Shown: in pieces, positions 34,124-42,867 of the stretch
How the letters are laid out: each line of letters opens with the position of its first letter
How positions within the stretch are numbered: position 1 is the first letter of the stretch
NCBI GenBank assembly: GCA_020974905.1
Contig: CP087563.1
Coordinates: 6,448,001-6,512,000 of the forward strand
Length of the DNA: 64,000 bases
Source of the DNA: Planctomycetes bacterium syqfu
GTDB lineage: Bacteria; Planctomycetota; Phycisphaerae; Phycisphaerales; Phycisphaeraceae
Reading direction: 5' to 3'
Made by a program: the position numbers and the translations under genes
The notes under the pieces: model-generated
The model's database searches: none
What the model was told of the DNA's origin: nothing
The model's input: the letters and a program-made list of their open reading frames with translations, nothing else

Positions 34124-34198
34124 TAGAATGCCATACGCATCCCGTTGTGGTTATAGTCGAGTCATCATGACTCGCTCCTGAATATGACAAGGACGTTG

Positions 34199-35074
34199 AT
34201 GCGCTACACCATTCGACATACGACGCGGTACAGCTATGACCGGCCGGTTTATCTTCAGCCTTCGGTGATCCGTTTACGTCCGCAGACCAACGGTTGGCAG
34301 ACACTTGAACACAGTCATCTGAATATCAATCCGACACCTGCCGGCCAATCCTTGATCACCGATCTGGATGGCAATACACATTTGAGTATCTGGTTCCCAG
34401 CTGAACGTGCCTTGGATTACCTGTCGGTTGTTGCAACATCAACGGTTTGTTGTCATCGTGATAATCCTTTTGATTATGTGCTTGATAGTCAGTTCAACGG
34501 TCAATTGCCTGCCTGCTACCCAGCAGATGTTCAAGCTCTGATTCATCCTGCATTGTGCAGATTTGAGCCTGATCCGCAGATCACCGAATTGGCCAACCAA
34601 TGGGCGGTGGATGCAAAGCATGATGCGATTGCGTTTTTGACCACAACCAACCAGCGTCTGGCTATTGATATTTCGCAGGTTGTCCGAATGGATGGCTTGC
34701 CACAATCGCCGACACAAACCTGGCAAACCAGGCAGGGGGCTTGCCGCGATCTGGCGGTACTGATGATTGATCTGTGTCGCGCCGTTGGATTGGCTGCTCG
34801 ATTTGTCAGCGGTTATGCCCATGGTTTTCTACAGCAGGGGCGTGCAGAGTTACATGCCTGGATGGAAGTCTATCTGCCCGGTGGCGGTTGGCGTGGGTAT
34901 GATCCGACCATGGGCTTTGCGGTCTCCAATCGACATGTCGTTTTAGCCACCTCACCCAACCACACCTTGGCTGCACCTTTCACCGGTACCTTCACCGGCC
35001 GCAATGTCGCCCCGCATTTAATGTACGACATTGACATCACGCCAGTCGATGATACCACTGCATCTATTATGTGA
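34199..35074 (+). CDS. transglutaminase-like cysteine protease family protein
   Basis: The 291-residue protein has an N-terminal beta domain (MRYTIRHTTRYSYDRPVYL, typical for bacterial transglutaminase N-domains) and a transglutaminase core. Its triad is Cys in RQGACRDLAVL, His in ELHAWMEVYLPGGGW and Asp in GYDPTMG. It is the fourth member of the ATP-grasp/alpha-E/Anbu set and may cleave or transfer peptide bonds made by the ATP-grasp enzyme. AAGGA five bases before ATG 34199 supports this start over one five codons earlier. A hairpin at 34158-34174 (CGAGTCA-TCA-TGACTCG) separates it from Anbu. Confidence 0.92.
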   Translation: MRYTIRHTTRYSYDRPVYLQPSVIRLRPQTNGWQTLEHSHLNINPTPAGQSLITDLDGNTHLSIWFPAERALDYLSVVATSTVCCHRDNPFDYVLDSQFNGQLPACYPADVQALIHPALCRFEPDPQITELANQWAVDAKHDAIAFLTTTNQRLAIDISQVVRMDGLPQSPTQTWQTRQGACRDLAVLMIDLCRAVGLAARFVSGYAHGFLQQGRAELHAWMEVYLPGGGWRGYDPTMGFAVSNRHVVLATSPNHTLAAPFTGTFTGRNVAPHLMYDIDITPVDDTTASIM

Positions 35075-35137
35075 ACAAACAGTGCTTTTCGTACAATTGA
35101 TGTGCTTTACTCCGTGAGATAGGATGTCTGGGATTAT

Positions 35138-35557
35138 TTGTCATTTGATCAGGGCAGAATCTTGAAGCGTATTGCAGTAGGAATTACGACGGTGTGTTTT
35201 ACCGTGATGGCATTATGGCGCATGGGGCGATTGGCCACCGTTGATCATGATCAATTAAATTTGAATGCTGGTGTTGAACTTCTGGATTTAATGCAGACAC
35301 ATGCCATTGATTTTCAGGATAGACAGATTGATCAAATCGGATTGATCCTCGAGCAACCTTACACTGACTTGTTTGGCTTCGTGCAGCAGGGGTTGGTTCC
35401 TGTTGACGTGTGGAAAGATCGTGTTGATATGGAGTTTGTTCTTGTCATTGGCTATCAAGGTACACGCCACTATAAACTCACCCCGCATGATCATTGGCAG
35501 GTCGCTTGGCAGATTGCTTCGGATATGAAGGTTTTTCACAGGAAATCTGAGCCATGA
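35138..35557 (+). CDS. hypothetical small membrane-anchored protein
   Basis: The 139-residue product has an N-terminal hydrophobic stretch (RIAVGITTVCFTVMALW) that could anchor or export it. The soluble part has no recognised motif. The start is uncertain: TTG at 35138 or TTG at 35162, the latter with AGGGCAG upstream. Its end overlaps the following membrane-protein gene by 4 bases, so the two are probably expressed together and may act together. Confidence 0.6.
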   Translation: MSFDQGRILKRIAVGITTVCFTVMALWRMGRLATVDHDQLNLNAGVELLDLMQTHAIDFQDRQIDQIGLILEQPYTDLFGFVQQGLVPVDVWKDRVDMEFVLVIGYQGTRHYKLTPHDHWQVAWQIASDMKVFHRKSEP

Positions 35558-36981
35558 TTTTTCTCTCCGTCATGGTTGGTTTGGCTTTGAATCTACTGTT
35601 GGGACTTAGTCTGACAGTCTGTATTACACGCCATCGTTTCAAACAGATTGAGCCTATATCCCGTTGGTCCTTGATTTATCTGCTTGGTCAGTTGCTCGGA
35701 AGCATGACCTATTGGGTTTGGTTGCTATTGGGTGTTCACGCTTACGGCACGTGGATTTTGCTGGATTTGCTGGTGATTGGCGGGTTTTTATTTGTTGCTT
35801 ATCGACGTCGCCAGACTTTGTTCCCAGGTATTTTTCGTGGAGAAAGACTTAGCCAGCAGATGATTGTCGCATGGTACGTTATGGGGGCATTGTCACTGTT
35901 GATGATCTGGTGTCTGAGTTGGCATGTTGCCCGGATGCCATATGGTGCATGGGATGCAGCAGCGATGTGGAATTATCGTGTCAGCTACATCACCATGCCT
36001 CATGCGCAGTGGACTGATATTTTCGAGGCATCGGTGGGACATCCGGATTATCCCCTGTTGCACAGCATCTCTGCTGCCCGACTTTGTGCGTTGACAGGTA
36101 ACTGGCAGCCAACGGTGACAGCGTGGTTCGGTGTTGGACATGCACTGTTGGTGTTGATTCTGCTTCTAGGGACAGTCATGCAGCGTGTTGGTGTCTGGCC
36201 AGCCATACTTGGGGCAATGTTGCTATTGGCGTCGGATATCTGGTGGGAATATACGACATGGCAGTACGCGGATATCACGTTGTGTTGCTACATGTTCGCA
36301 TCGTTGGTCATGTTTTGTCATTGGTTGTCGCGACAACAGATGGATCGTCATGCCTTGCTTTATGCAACTTTGCTTTTACTTGGAACCTGTGCCTGGACCA
36401 AGAACGAAGGTTGGCCATGGGTTTTTGGGATAAGCATGGTGATTTTGATACGACTGTGTCTTGAACCGATTCCCAACAGGCGTCAGTTGATTTTCTGTTC
36501 GGCAGGTTGTCTGGCTTTGGTCTTGTGGATGCCGTTATCTGTGCACATGATGGTTCAACAGTCAAACGACATGGTCAGCGGCCTGTTATCTGATGGGGTA
36601 TTCCAACGTTTGATGGACACTCAACGCCTTGAGATGATCATTTCGTTTTATTGGCTTTATCTGAGATTGCTTTACCCGTGGGTGATTGCACTGTTGTTGC
36701 TGGGGATTTGCCTGTTCATCCGTCTAAATCAGCCACGTCCACGATCTCGCATCGGTTGGTTGGTAATGTTACTGTTTTTCGGGCAGTTGAGTGTCTATCT
36801 GTTGACGTTTATGGCAACCCCGCATGATTTGAAATGGCATTTGCACACGGCAGGCGATCGATTGTTTAATCAGGTTTGGCCGTTGTGGATCTTGGGGACC
36901 TGTCTGTTAGCGGGATGTGAAAAATCAGCGAAGTCGCAACATGGACCATCGTCAGCCTTGCATGCAGGTAATGAAGGTTGA
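35554..36981 (+). CDS. polytopic membrane protein, possible GT-C glycosyltransferase
   Basis: The 475-residue protein has about ten to eleven membrane helices. The extracytoplasmic loop after the third or fourth helix carries GAWDAAAMWNYR and later SVGHPDYPLLHS. Acidic and His residues in the first large loop are the hallmark of GT-C enzymes such as the PMT/ArnT types. I cannot name a donor or acceptor. It overlaps the small upstream gene and lies 39 bases before the arsR gene, though arsR belongs functionally elsewhere. Confidence 0.6.
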   Translation: MIFLSVMVGLALNLLLGLSLTVCITRHRFKQIEPISRWSLIYLLGQLLGSMTYWVWLLLGVHAYGTWILLDLLVIGGFLFVAYRRRQTLFPGIFRGERLSQQMIVAWYVMGALSLLMIWCLSWHVARMPYGAWDAAAMWNYRVSYITMPHAQWTDIFEASVGHPDYPLLHSISAARLCALTGNWQPTVTAWFGVGHALLVLILLLGTVMQRVGVWPAILGAMLLLASDIWWEYTTWQYADITLCCYMFASLVMFCHWLSRQQMDRHALLYATLLLLGTCAWTKNEGWPWVFGISMVILIRLCLEPIPNRRQLIFCSAGCLALVLWMPLSVHMMVQQSNDMVSGLLSDGVFQRLMDTQRLEMIISFYWLYLRLLYPWVIALLLLGICLFIRLNQPRPRSRIGWLVMLLFFGQLSVYLLTFMATPHDLKWHLHTAGDRLFNQVWPLWILGTCLLAGCEKSAKSQHGPSSALHAGNEG

Positions 36982-37020
36982 TATCCTGTTTGCATCAATT
37001 GCGAAATGACAGGACGTTTC

Positions 37021-37395
37021 ATGCAGACCTTACTCACGATCACCAAAGCCTTGGCAGATGAAAGCCGTCTGCGTATCCTGCGTTGGCTGGCTCGGGGAGA
37101 ATTATGTCAGTGTCAGATTGTGGTCTTGATTGAGTTGGCGCCTTCGACGGTTTCAAGACATATGGGCGTTCTCGTTCAATCCGGACTGGTACAATCCCAT
37201 AAGGATGGGAAATGGACTTACTACCAGTTATCAAAAGCCAAGAACCCGACAATCATTCGCCAGACCCTCAAGTGGTTGGCAACTGCCATGGACGAGGATG
37301 AGCAAAGCAGGGCGGATATCAAACGCATGGATCAAATCCGTCGCCAGGATCCTGCACAACTCTGCGAAATCACATACGGGAAATCCGACACATGA
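37021..37395 (+). CDS. arsR: ArsR-family metalloregulator
   Basis: The 124-residue winged-helix repressor has Cys29 and Cys31 in the ELCQCQI segment of the helix where As(III)-sensing ArsR proteins carry CxC. The recognition helix is APSTVSRHMGVLVQSGLV and the wing HKDGKWTYYQL. Arsenite binding would release it from DNA. ATG 37021 has AGGA at a good distance; an in-frame ATG at 37006 lacks one. The stop overlaps the arsenate reductase start (ATGA), so the two are coupled. Confidence 0.85.
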   Translation: MQTLLTITKALADESRLRILRWLARGELCQCQIVVLIELAPSTVSRHMGVLVQSGLVQSHKDGKWTYYQLSKAKNPTIIRQTLKWLATAMDEDEQSRADIKRMDQIRRQDPAQLCEITYGKSDT

Positions 37396-37841
37396 CTTTA
37401 TCCAAACGCTACAACGTCCTCTTTCTTTGTACGGGTAATTCTTGTCGCAGCCAGATGGCTGAAGGTTGGGCCAAACATCTGGTTTCGGATCATATCCAGG
37501 CTTACTCCGCAGGCATTGAAACACATGGCTTAAACCCTAACGCTGTCACTGTGATGGCAGAGATGGGCGTGGATATCACGTCACAACAATCCCAGAACAT
37601 CTCTGAATTCATGGATATGGATTTGGATTTCGTGATCACCGTCTGTGGTCATGCACATGAAACCTGTCCTATCTTCCCGAAAAAAGCCGTGGTGCTGCAT
37701 CATGCACATGAAGATCCGCCCAAGCTGGCCAAGCAGTACAGCGATCTCCAATCTCAGTTGGCCTGTTACCGCAGGGTCCGCGATGAAATTCGAGACTTTA
37801 TTCTGATGCTCCCCCAGCGTCTGGAACAAGCATCGGCCTGA
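37392..37841 (+). CDS. arsC: thioredoxin-dependent arsenate reductase (LMW-PTP fold)
   Basis: The 149-residue enzyme reduces arsenate to arsenite using thioredoxin. The phosphatase-like loop CTGNSCRS (13-20) holds nucleophile Cys13 and Arg19. The relay cysteines Cys85 and Cys92 are in VCGHAHETCP, as in the Staphylococcus-type ArsC, which distinguishes it from a plain phosphotyrosine phosphatase. It is coupled to arsR. No arsenite efflux gene (arsB/acr3) is found beside it. Confidence 0.9.
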   Translation: MTLSKRYNVLFLCTGNSCRSQMAEGWAKHLVSDHIQAYSAGIETHGLNPNAVTVMAEMGVDITSQQSQNISEFMDMDLDFVITVCGHAHETCPIFPKKAVVLHHAHEDPPKLAKQYSDLQSQLACYRRVRDEIRDFILMLPQRLEQASA

Positions 37842-38216
37842 GATATAACTCGTGAGCCTCTGCCTGCCTCAATCTCAAAAGCCATCATGCACACGACACA
37901 TCTTTGGGGGGATCTGACCATCTGCCCAGATGGCTACCAAAATCATTATCGCATGTAAAAACACAGATTTTTCAGGTTGAGATTGTCCTGATTCCGTACT
38001 TCTCTGGTCGGTGTATTATGGCATTATATCCGCTACAAAGCCTACATCCGGACGCGCTTGCGATATAAAGTGTCGCTGCGATTTGTCTTTGCAACGTCCA
38101 GTGGTAAACCCATATAGAACTAAGAGAGCGCCTGTGTGCAGCGACCCCGTCAAGCTGCCGCATCCAAGTGGGTGTGTGTCTGTCGCACCAGATCACAGGG
38201 ACCGGAAAGGCAGAGA
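37842..38216. promoter_or_regulatory. long leader region upstream of the NusG-like gene
   Basis: The 375 bases have no credible gene. A hairpin CCATCTG-CC-CAGATGG (37918-37933) may end the ars transcript, although no T run follows. AT-rich stretches at 38010-38030 could hold the promoter of the exopolysaccharide regulator. The long untranslated region would suit control by the antiterminator itself. Confidence 0.35.
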
Positions 38217-38762
38217 GTGACGACCTTAACGCGTCCATCTTGTCATTTGGGGCAAAGTACCAAGACATCTACCCAAACCGGGCAGTGGTTCGTGTTGCAG
38301 ACCAAGAGTCGCCATGAAAAAGCGCTGGCACAATCTCTGGATGCCATGCACGTCACTTACTACCTGCCATTGGTTGATCAGGTTCGCATGCATGGTGGTC
38401 GTCGGGCACGTGTACAGATGCCACTGTTCCCTGGCTATCTCTTTTTGCAGGGCAGTCGCGATGATGCCTACACCGCTGATCGTACACGTCGCGTGGCACA
38501 GATCATTGATGTACCTGATCAACAGCGACTGGCTGAAGAACTCAACAACATCCGACTTGCCTTAACCAGCAGTCAACCGCTCGACCCGTATCCCTACCTC
38601 AAAGCTGGTGTCCGGGTTGTTGTGCGTTGCGGTCCATTGCAGGGCATGACTGGTAGGGTTGAAAGCCGGACCCAGTTAGATCGCTTGATACTCCAGGTCG
38701 ATGTCCTGGGGCAGGCGTGCAGCCTTGAAGTCGACGGCGCCATCCTTGATGTGATGGATTAA
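38217..38762 (+). CDS. NusG-like transcription antitermination protein (RfaH/LoaP type)
   Basis: The 181-residue NusG paralogue has an NGN domain (about 24-115: GQWFVLQTKSRHEKALAQSL, PLFPGYLFLQGS) and a C-terminal KOW domain (KAGVRVVVRCGPLQGMTGRV, about 130-149). Specialised paralogues such as RfaH, UpxY and LoaP keep RNA polymerase processive through long polysaccharide operons. Its position ahead of the 25-kb cluster supports that role. The GTG at 38217 is preferred because AAAGG precedes it and the NGN domain follows; the upstream frame lacks family similarity. Confidence 0.88.
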   Translation: MTTLTRPSCHLGQSTKTSTQTGQWFVLQTKSRHEKALAQSLDAMHVTYYLPLVDQVRMHGGRRARVQMPLFPGYLFLQGSRDDAYTADRTRRVAQIIDVPDQQRLAEELNNIRLALTSSQPLDPYPYLKAGVRVVVRCGPLQGMTGRVESRTQLDRLILQVDVLGQACSLEVDGAILDVMD

Positions 38763-38809
38763 CGGTGTCGACATTGGATCGTTTACACGGTCCACATCAC
38801 TGATCCATG

Positions 38810-38880
38810 CCCTCACGATTGCGTTGGACAGTGAGGGAAAATGAAACGCTGGTCTATCACTGCGCACCCAAACTGCGCAG
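38810..38880. other. two hairpins between the NusG-like gene and the sulfotransferase gene
   Basis: CCCTCAC-N14-GTGAGGG spans 38810-38837 and CTGCGCA-N7-TGCGCAG spans 38860-38880. Both stems are perfect 7-base stems and neither has a T run, so they are not standard terminators. They may be recruitment or pause elements for the NusG-like factor, or end points of convergent transcripts. Confidence 0.5.
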
Positions 38881-38948
38881 TTGACTTGGGCGGAGCCCGC
38901 GCGAGATACGATTGATCCCGAAAAACAAGGTGTTTTCGCCTGTTGGAC

Positions 38949-39878
38949 TTATCGCTTCTTAGGGGGCTTGTTCCAATGGGACAGATCGACATCCAGGAAT
39001 GATGCCAGTTGATTATTACCTTCCTTGAACCGTTCGAGTAGCCAATTGACATGCTCGTCGGTCATGGGAAGGGGATTGAAGGCCTGCTCCATTTTCTTGC
39101 CGTAACCGGTTTTCATCACCATGTTGTAAGCAAAGGTTCGACATGGTTGGGGCAAGGCGTAAGCGAGTGAGCGAATCACCGGATTTTTACGGAATGGTTC
39201 GGTGGTGTAGTAACGCAGTTTGTCATCGCGATGTTTCGAACCCTTGTTGTCGACGATCCGGCCTCGGGATGTCAGGTCGACTTGATCATCAATACCGACG
39301 AAGCGGCAGACTTTTTGTGTGAAGCTTCTTGGATCTTTGATCATCTCGTCAATGAAGCAAAAGAGCATTTGCTCACGATCAAACAAGGCAAGGTAACGCT
39401 GGATCTGTTTGTAGTAATCACTGCAATCCAGAATCAGCGGATCAATCTTGGCAAACTCCAGAACGTCATGTTCAAAAGGCTTGCCGGGAAAGAGTTCCTT
39501 GGTCTGACGGTGTGCGTAATGCGAGTAGGTCCGTGAAACCGGATGCCGCATCATGTAAATGAGTTTGCTGTTTGGTGCGAACTCATGAATCAGTTCTGGG
39601 GCATTGGGCGCATGGGGATAAAAGGTGTAGTTGGTTGAGCCTTCAGCAAGAAGTTGACCTTCCTGACGCTCAGACCAGAGACTGGCATACCAGTCCCAAC
39701 CTTTATGCCATCTCATGTTGGTATCAAAAAAGCAGGGCTCTTTATCTGATGAGAAGCAGACCTGTGGATGCTTGTCCAGATAGCGATAGAGCGTCGACGT
39801 GCCGGACTTGGCTGCCCCGATGATCAGGAAGTCAGGCACGAGTTTGTCGGACTTTACGGACGTAGCGGTATCGTTCAT
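38949..39878 (-). CDS. PAPS-dependent sulfotransferase
   Basis: The 309-residue protein has the sulfotransferase P-loop-like 5'-phosphosulfate site GAAKSGTSTLYRYLDKHP (21-38) and the 3'-phosphate site YMMRHPVSRTYSHYAHRQ (108-125, Arg111 and Ser119). It transfers sulfate from PAPS to a hydroxyl, here probably on a polysaccharide, since it sits at the edge of the glycosyltransferase cluster. It is transcribed opposite to the cluster and diverges from the first glycosyltransferase gene. Sulfated exopolysaccharide would suit a marine organism. Confidence 0.88.
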   Translation of the reverse strand: MNDTATSVKSDKLVPDFLIIGAAKSGTSTLYRYLDKHPQVCFSSDKEPCFFDTNMRWHKGWDWYASLWSERQEGQLLAEGSTNYTFYPHAPNAPELIHEFAPNSKLIYMMRHPVSRTYSHYAHRQTKELFPGKPFEHDVLEFAKIDPLILDCSDYYKQIQRYLALFDREQMLFCFIDEMIKDPRSFTQKVCRFVGIDDQVDLTSRGRIVDNKGSKHRDDKLRYYTTEPFRKNPVIRSLAYALPQPCRTFAYNMVMKTGYGKKMEQAFNPLPMTDEHVNWLLERFKEGNNQLASFLDVDLSHWNKPPKKR

Positions 39879-39961
39879 GAGTGTATGGCTCCATGATTGC
39901 TATCGGCAATTTGACGCTGAACTTGAACAAGAATTCCAGAAGCAAAACTGTCCAATAAAAA

Positions 39962-41377
39962 ATGAGCGACACATTGAAAAAAACACTTCATGATCAATCA
40001 GCTGATAGCAAGCCACGTGTGCTGCTCATCGCAGAGGCCGCGAATCCTGAGTGGGTGAGTGTGCCATTGGTGGGATGGTCACATAGCACAGCCATCAGAA
40101 AACTCACTGATGCTCATATTGTCACGCAAGTCCGTAATCGTGATGCTTTTGTGCGTGCCGGGATGTGTGAAGGTAAAGACTTTACCACTCTTGATACGTC
40201 ACGTATTGCCATACCGCTGGTGAGGTTGGCATACAAGCTCAGCGGGGGTAAAGGTAAAGGCTGGACGACCATCATGGCGTTCAATGCCCTGTGTTATTAC
40301 TACTTTGAACGTCAATTCTGGAAGACATTCGGTGCTGATCTCATAGCTGGTAAATATGATCTGGTCCATCGCATCACGCCCCTGAGTCCGACAGTCCCCA
40401 GTCTACTTGCCAGAAAGCTGGCGAAGATCGGGGTGCCGTTTGTTGTTGGACCGCTCAATGGTGGCTTGCCCTGGCCCAAGGGGTTTGATGGTGCACGCCG
40501 CAAGGAAAAAGAGTGGCTCAGTTATGTGCGTAACGGCTACAAACTGCTTCCAGGTTACAGTTCCATGCGCAAACACGCATCGGCTATGATCATCGCATCG
40601 CGCGCTACGTATGAGCAGATGGATTCAAGATCTCATGATCGCTGTATCTACATTCCTGAAAATGCAATTGATCCATCACGATTTAATGTCCACATTGATC
40701 GCAATCCCAATCAACCGTTACGTCTAGCATATGTTGGTCGCTTTGTGCCATACAAAGGGGCTGACATGTTGTTACATGCTGCTGCCCCTTTAATTCGGGC
40801 TGGGAAAATCGTTGTCGATCTGATTGGCGAGGGACCGATGCGTGGTGAACTTGAAACGCTGGTCAAGGAACTGAAAATCTCCGATGGTGTGATCATGGGT
40901 GGATGGGTCGAACATACCAAGCTTCAGGATCGTTTATTGCTTTCTGACGTTTTGGCATTCCCCAGTATCCGTGAGTTTGGCGGGGCCGTGGTACTCGAAG
41001 CCATGGCAATCGGTTTGGTTCCGGTGATCATGGACTATGGCGGTCCCGGTGAATTGGTCAATCCCGAGACGGGCTATGCCATCCCCATGGGCAATCGTCA
41101 GCAGATTATTTCACGCCTTGGTAGAGCATTCGAAGAACTGACTGCTGATCCGGCTCATCTCAAGCAGATGGGTGAAAAGGCACGCCAGTATGTGTTTAAT
41201 CATTTTACATGGGATGCAAAAGCAGCCATGACACTTGAGGTTTATCGTTGGGTGTTAGGTCAACGTGATGACAAACCTGATTTTGGCATGCCGTTGACGG
41301 ACGCTATTGAAGCCCAGACCCATGTCAATAACACAACACAATCCATGATTTTAGAACCTGTGACAACTGTTAAATGA
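39962..41377 (+). CDS. GT4-family glycosyltransferase
   Basis: The 471-residue GT-B enzyme has an acceptor-binding N-domain (FVVGPLNGGLPWPKGF) and a Rossmann donor domain starting around PLRLAYVGRFVPYKGADML. The nucleotide-binding E-x7-E is in REFGGAVVLEAMAIGLVPV. It probably adds a sugar to the growing polyprenyl-linked unit on the cytoplasmic face. It heads the operon and overlaps the flippase gene by 4 bases. The specific sugar is unknown. Confidence 0.88.
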   Translation: MSDTLKKTLHDQSADSKPRVLLIAEAANPEWVSVPLVGWSHSTAIRKLTDAHIVTQVRNRDAFVRAGMCEGKDFTTLDTSRIAIPLVRLAYKLSGGKGKGWTTIMAFNALCYYYFERQFWKTFGADLIAGKYDLVHRITPLSPTVPSLLARKLAKIGVPFVVGPLNGGLPWPKGFDGARRKEKEWLSYVRNGYKLLPGYSSMRKHASAMIIASRATYEQMDSRSHDRCIYIPENAIDPSRFNVHIDRNPNQPLRLAYVGRFVPYKGADMLLHAAAPLIRAGKIVVDLIGEGPMRGELETLVKELKISDGVIMGGWVEHTKLQDRLLLSDVLAFPSIREFGGAVVLEAMAIGLVPVIMDYGGPGELVNPETGYAIPMGNRQQIISRLGRAFEELTADPAHLKQMGEKARQYVFNHFTWDAKAAMTLEVYRWVLGQRDDKPDFGMPLTDAIEAQTHVNNTTQSMILEPVTTVK

Positions 41378-42867
41378 GTACACTTGAAACCACAACTTCA
41401 CCTGCTGGCTTAACCCAGTCCGCCAAGCCATCTCTTAAGAGTCTGGCATTGCGTGGTTCGGCATGGACCGTTGGCATGCAGCTTGTCAACAATTTCATGC
41501 GTCTTGCCAGCAACATGATACTCACGCGCTTGCTGGTTCCAGAAGCGTTTGGCCTGATGCTGCTTGTTGGTGTCTTTACCGGTGGGCTGCAGATGTTTAC
41601 CGATTTGGGCATCAATCAAAACATTATCCAATCGCCACGCGGCGATGAACCGGCATTTCTCAATACCGCATGGACCATGACCGTACTGCGTGGTGTGGTG
41701 TTGTGGATATTGGCTTGTTTGTTGACCTGGCCGTTTGCCATGTTTTATGAAGAGCCACAACTGCTGTGGCTGATTCCTGTGGTCAGTTTTACATCAGTGA
41801 TCTCAGGCTTCACATCAACACGCCTTGTGACACTAAGTCGAAAGCTCGAACTGGGCCGTGCAAGCATGGTTGATTTCGTCACGCAGTTGGCGTGTCTGCT
41901 TTCGATGGTTTGCTTTGCCCTGATTTATCGCAGTGTCTGGGCTTTGGTTTGTGGGGCTATCGTGATGCAGATCACCCGTATGTGCTTAAGCCACTTTGTT
42001 CTCACCGGGCATAAAGTCCGTTTTGCCTGGGAATCGGATGCTGTAAAAAGCCTGTATCGTTTTGGACGCTGGGTTTTTGTCAGCACGCTTCTGACTTTCG
42101 TCGCAAGACAAGCTGACAAGATTATGCTCGGTAAACTCATCGACAGCAATATGCTCGGCATTTATGGCATTGCCATCACATGGGCCCTGGTACCAACCGA
42201 GTTGCTTCAGAAAGTTGCCAACCAGGTGGCCTTCCCGGTGTTCAGTCGGCTTAAGGAATCACCCGACGGCTTGTCACATGCTCAGGCTGCTCGTGTCCGT
42301 CGACCGCTGAGCATTCTGGGGGGCATAATCTGCACGATACTCATTGTGGGTGGCGATGACTTGATGCATTTGCTTTACGATCCGCGATATGCTGCGGCCG
42401 GTTGGATGCTCCAGCTACTTGCCATTGGGATATGGTTTCAAATGTTAGGCAACAACTACGCACCAGCCCTTCTGGCATTGGGACGTACCGGATGGCTTGC
42501 CATCGCGCATAGCTCCAAGTTCATTTTCCTTCTGGCAGCGGTCCCCATTGGGTTTCACTATGGTGATATTCAAGGCGTTCTCATTGGCATCGCCATTTCA
42601 GAGATTGCCAAGTATGCCGTGTTTGCCTTTGCATTACAGCAATATCGCCTGGCTCAGATACCTGAGGATATTGGTTACACAATACTCATCGGTGCTTCTG
42701 CCGGTGCAGGCTTCGCACTTAATCACACAGTCGATTGGCATCCGGTGACATTGGCCTTTGCCAGCATTGCATTGGCGCTGGTTTTCTGGGCACCGTTTGT
42801 CACATCTGTCTTACGCATGATCAAACATAAAAATCGGTTTAACAAGGACGGAGAGATACAACAATGA
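41374..42867 (+). CDS. Wzx-type polysaccharide flippase (MOP superfamily)
   Basis: The 497-residue membrane protein has about 12-14 helices and the MOP signature near its start (GSAWTVGMQLVNNFMRLASN, ILTRLLVPEAFGLMLLVGVF). It would flip lipid-linked repeat units across the inner membrane. It is coupled through ATGA overlaps to the GT4 gene before it and the polymerase-like gene after it, a classic Wzx-Wzy arrangement. Confidence 0.9.
   Translation: MSTLETTTSPAGLTQSAKPSLKSLALRGSAWTVGMQLVNNFMRLASNMILTRLLVPEAFGLMLLVGVFTGGLQMFTDLGINQNIIQSPRGDEPAFLNTAWTMTVLRGVVLWILACLLTWPFAMFYEEPQLLWLIPVVSFTSVISGFTSTRLVTLSRKLELGRASMVDFVTQLACLLSMVCFALIYRSVWALVCGAIVMQITRMCLSHFVLTGHKVRFAWESDAVKSLYRFGRWVFVSTLLTFVARQADKIMLGKLIDSNMLGIYGIAITWALVPTELLQKVANQVAFPVFSRLKESPDGLSHAQAARVRRPLSILGGIICTILIVGGDDLMHLLYDPRYAAAGWMLQLLAIGIWFQMLGNNYAPALLALGRTGWLAIAHSSKFIFLLAAVPIGFHYGDIQGVLIGIAISEIAKYAVFAFALQQYRLAQIPEDIGYTILIGASAGAGFALNHTVDWHPVTLAFASIALALVFWAPFVTSVLRMIKHKNRFNKDGEIQQ

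Noticed and set aside
34158-34174. hairpin CGAGTCA-TCA-TGACTCG between Anbu and transglutaminase genes
   Set aside because: No T tract, so not called a terminator; too short to assign as an operator. Mentioned only under the transglutaminase gene.
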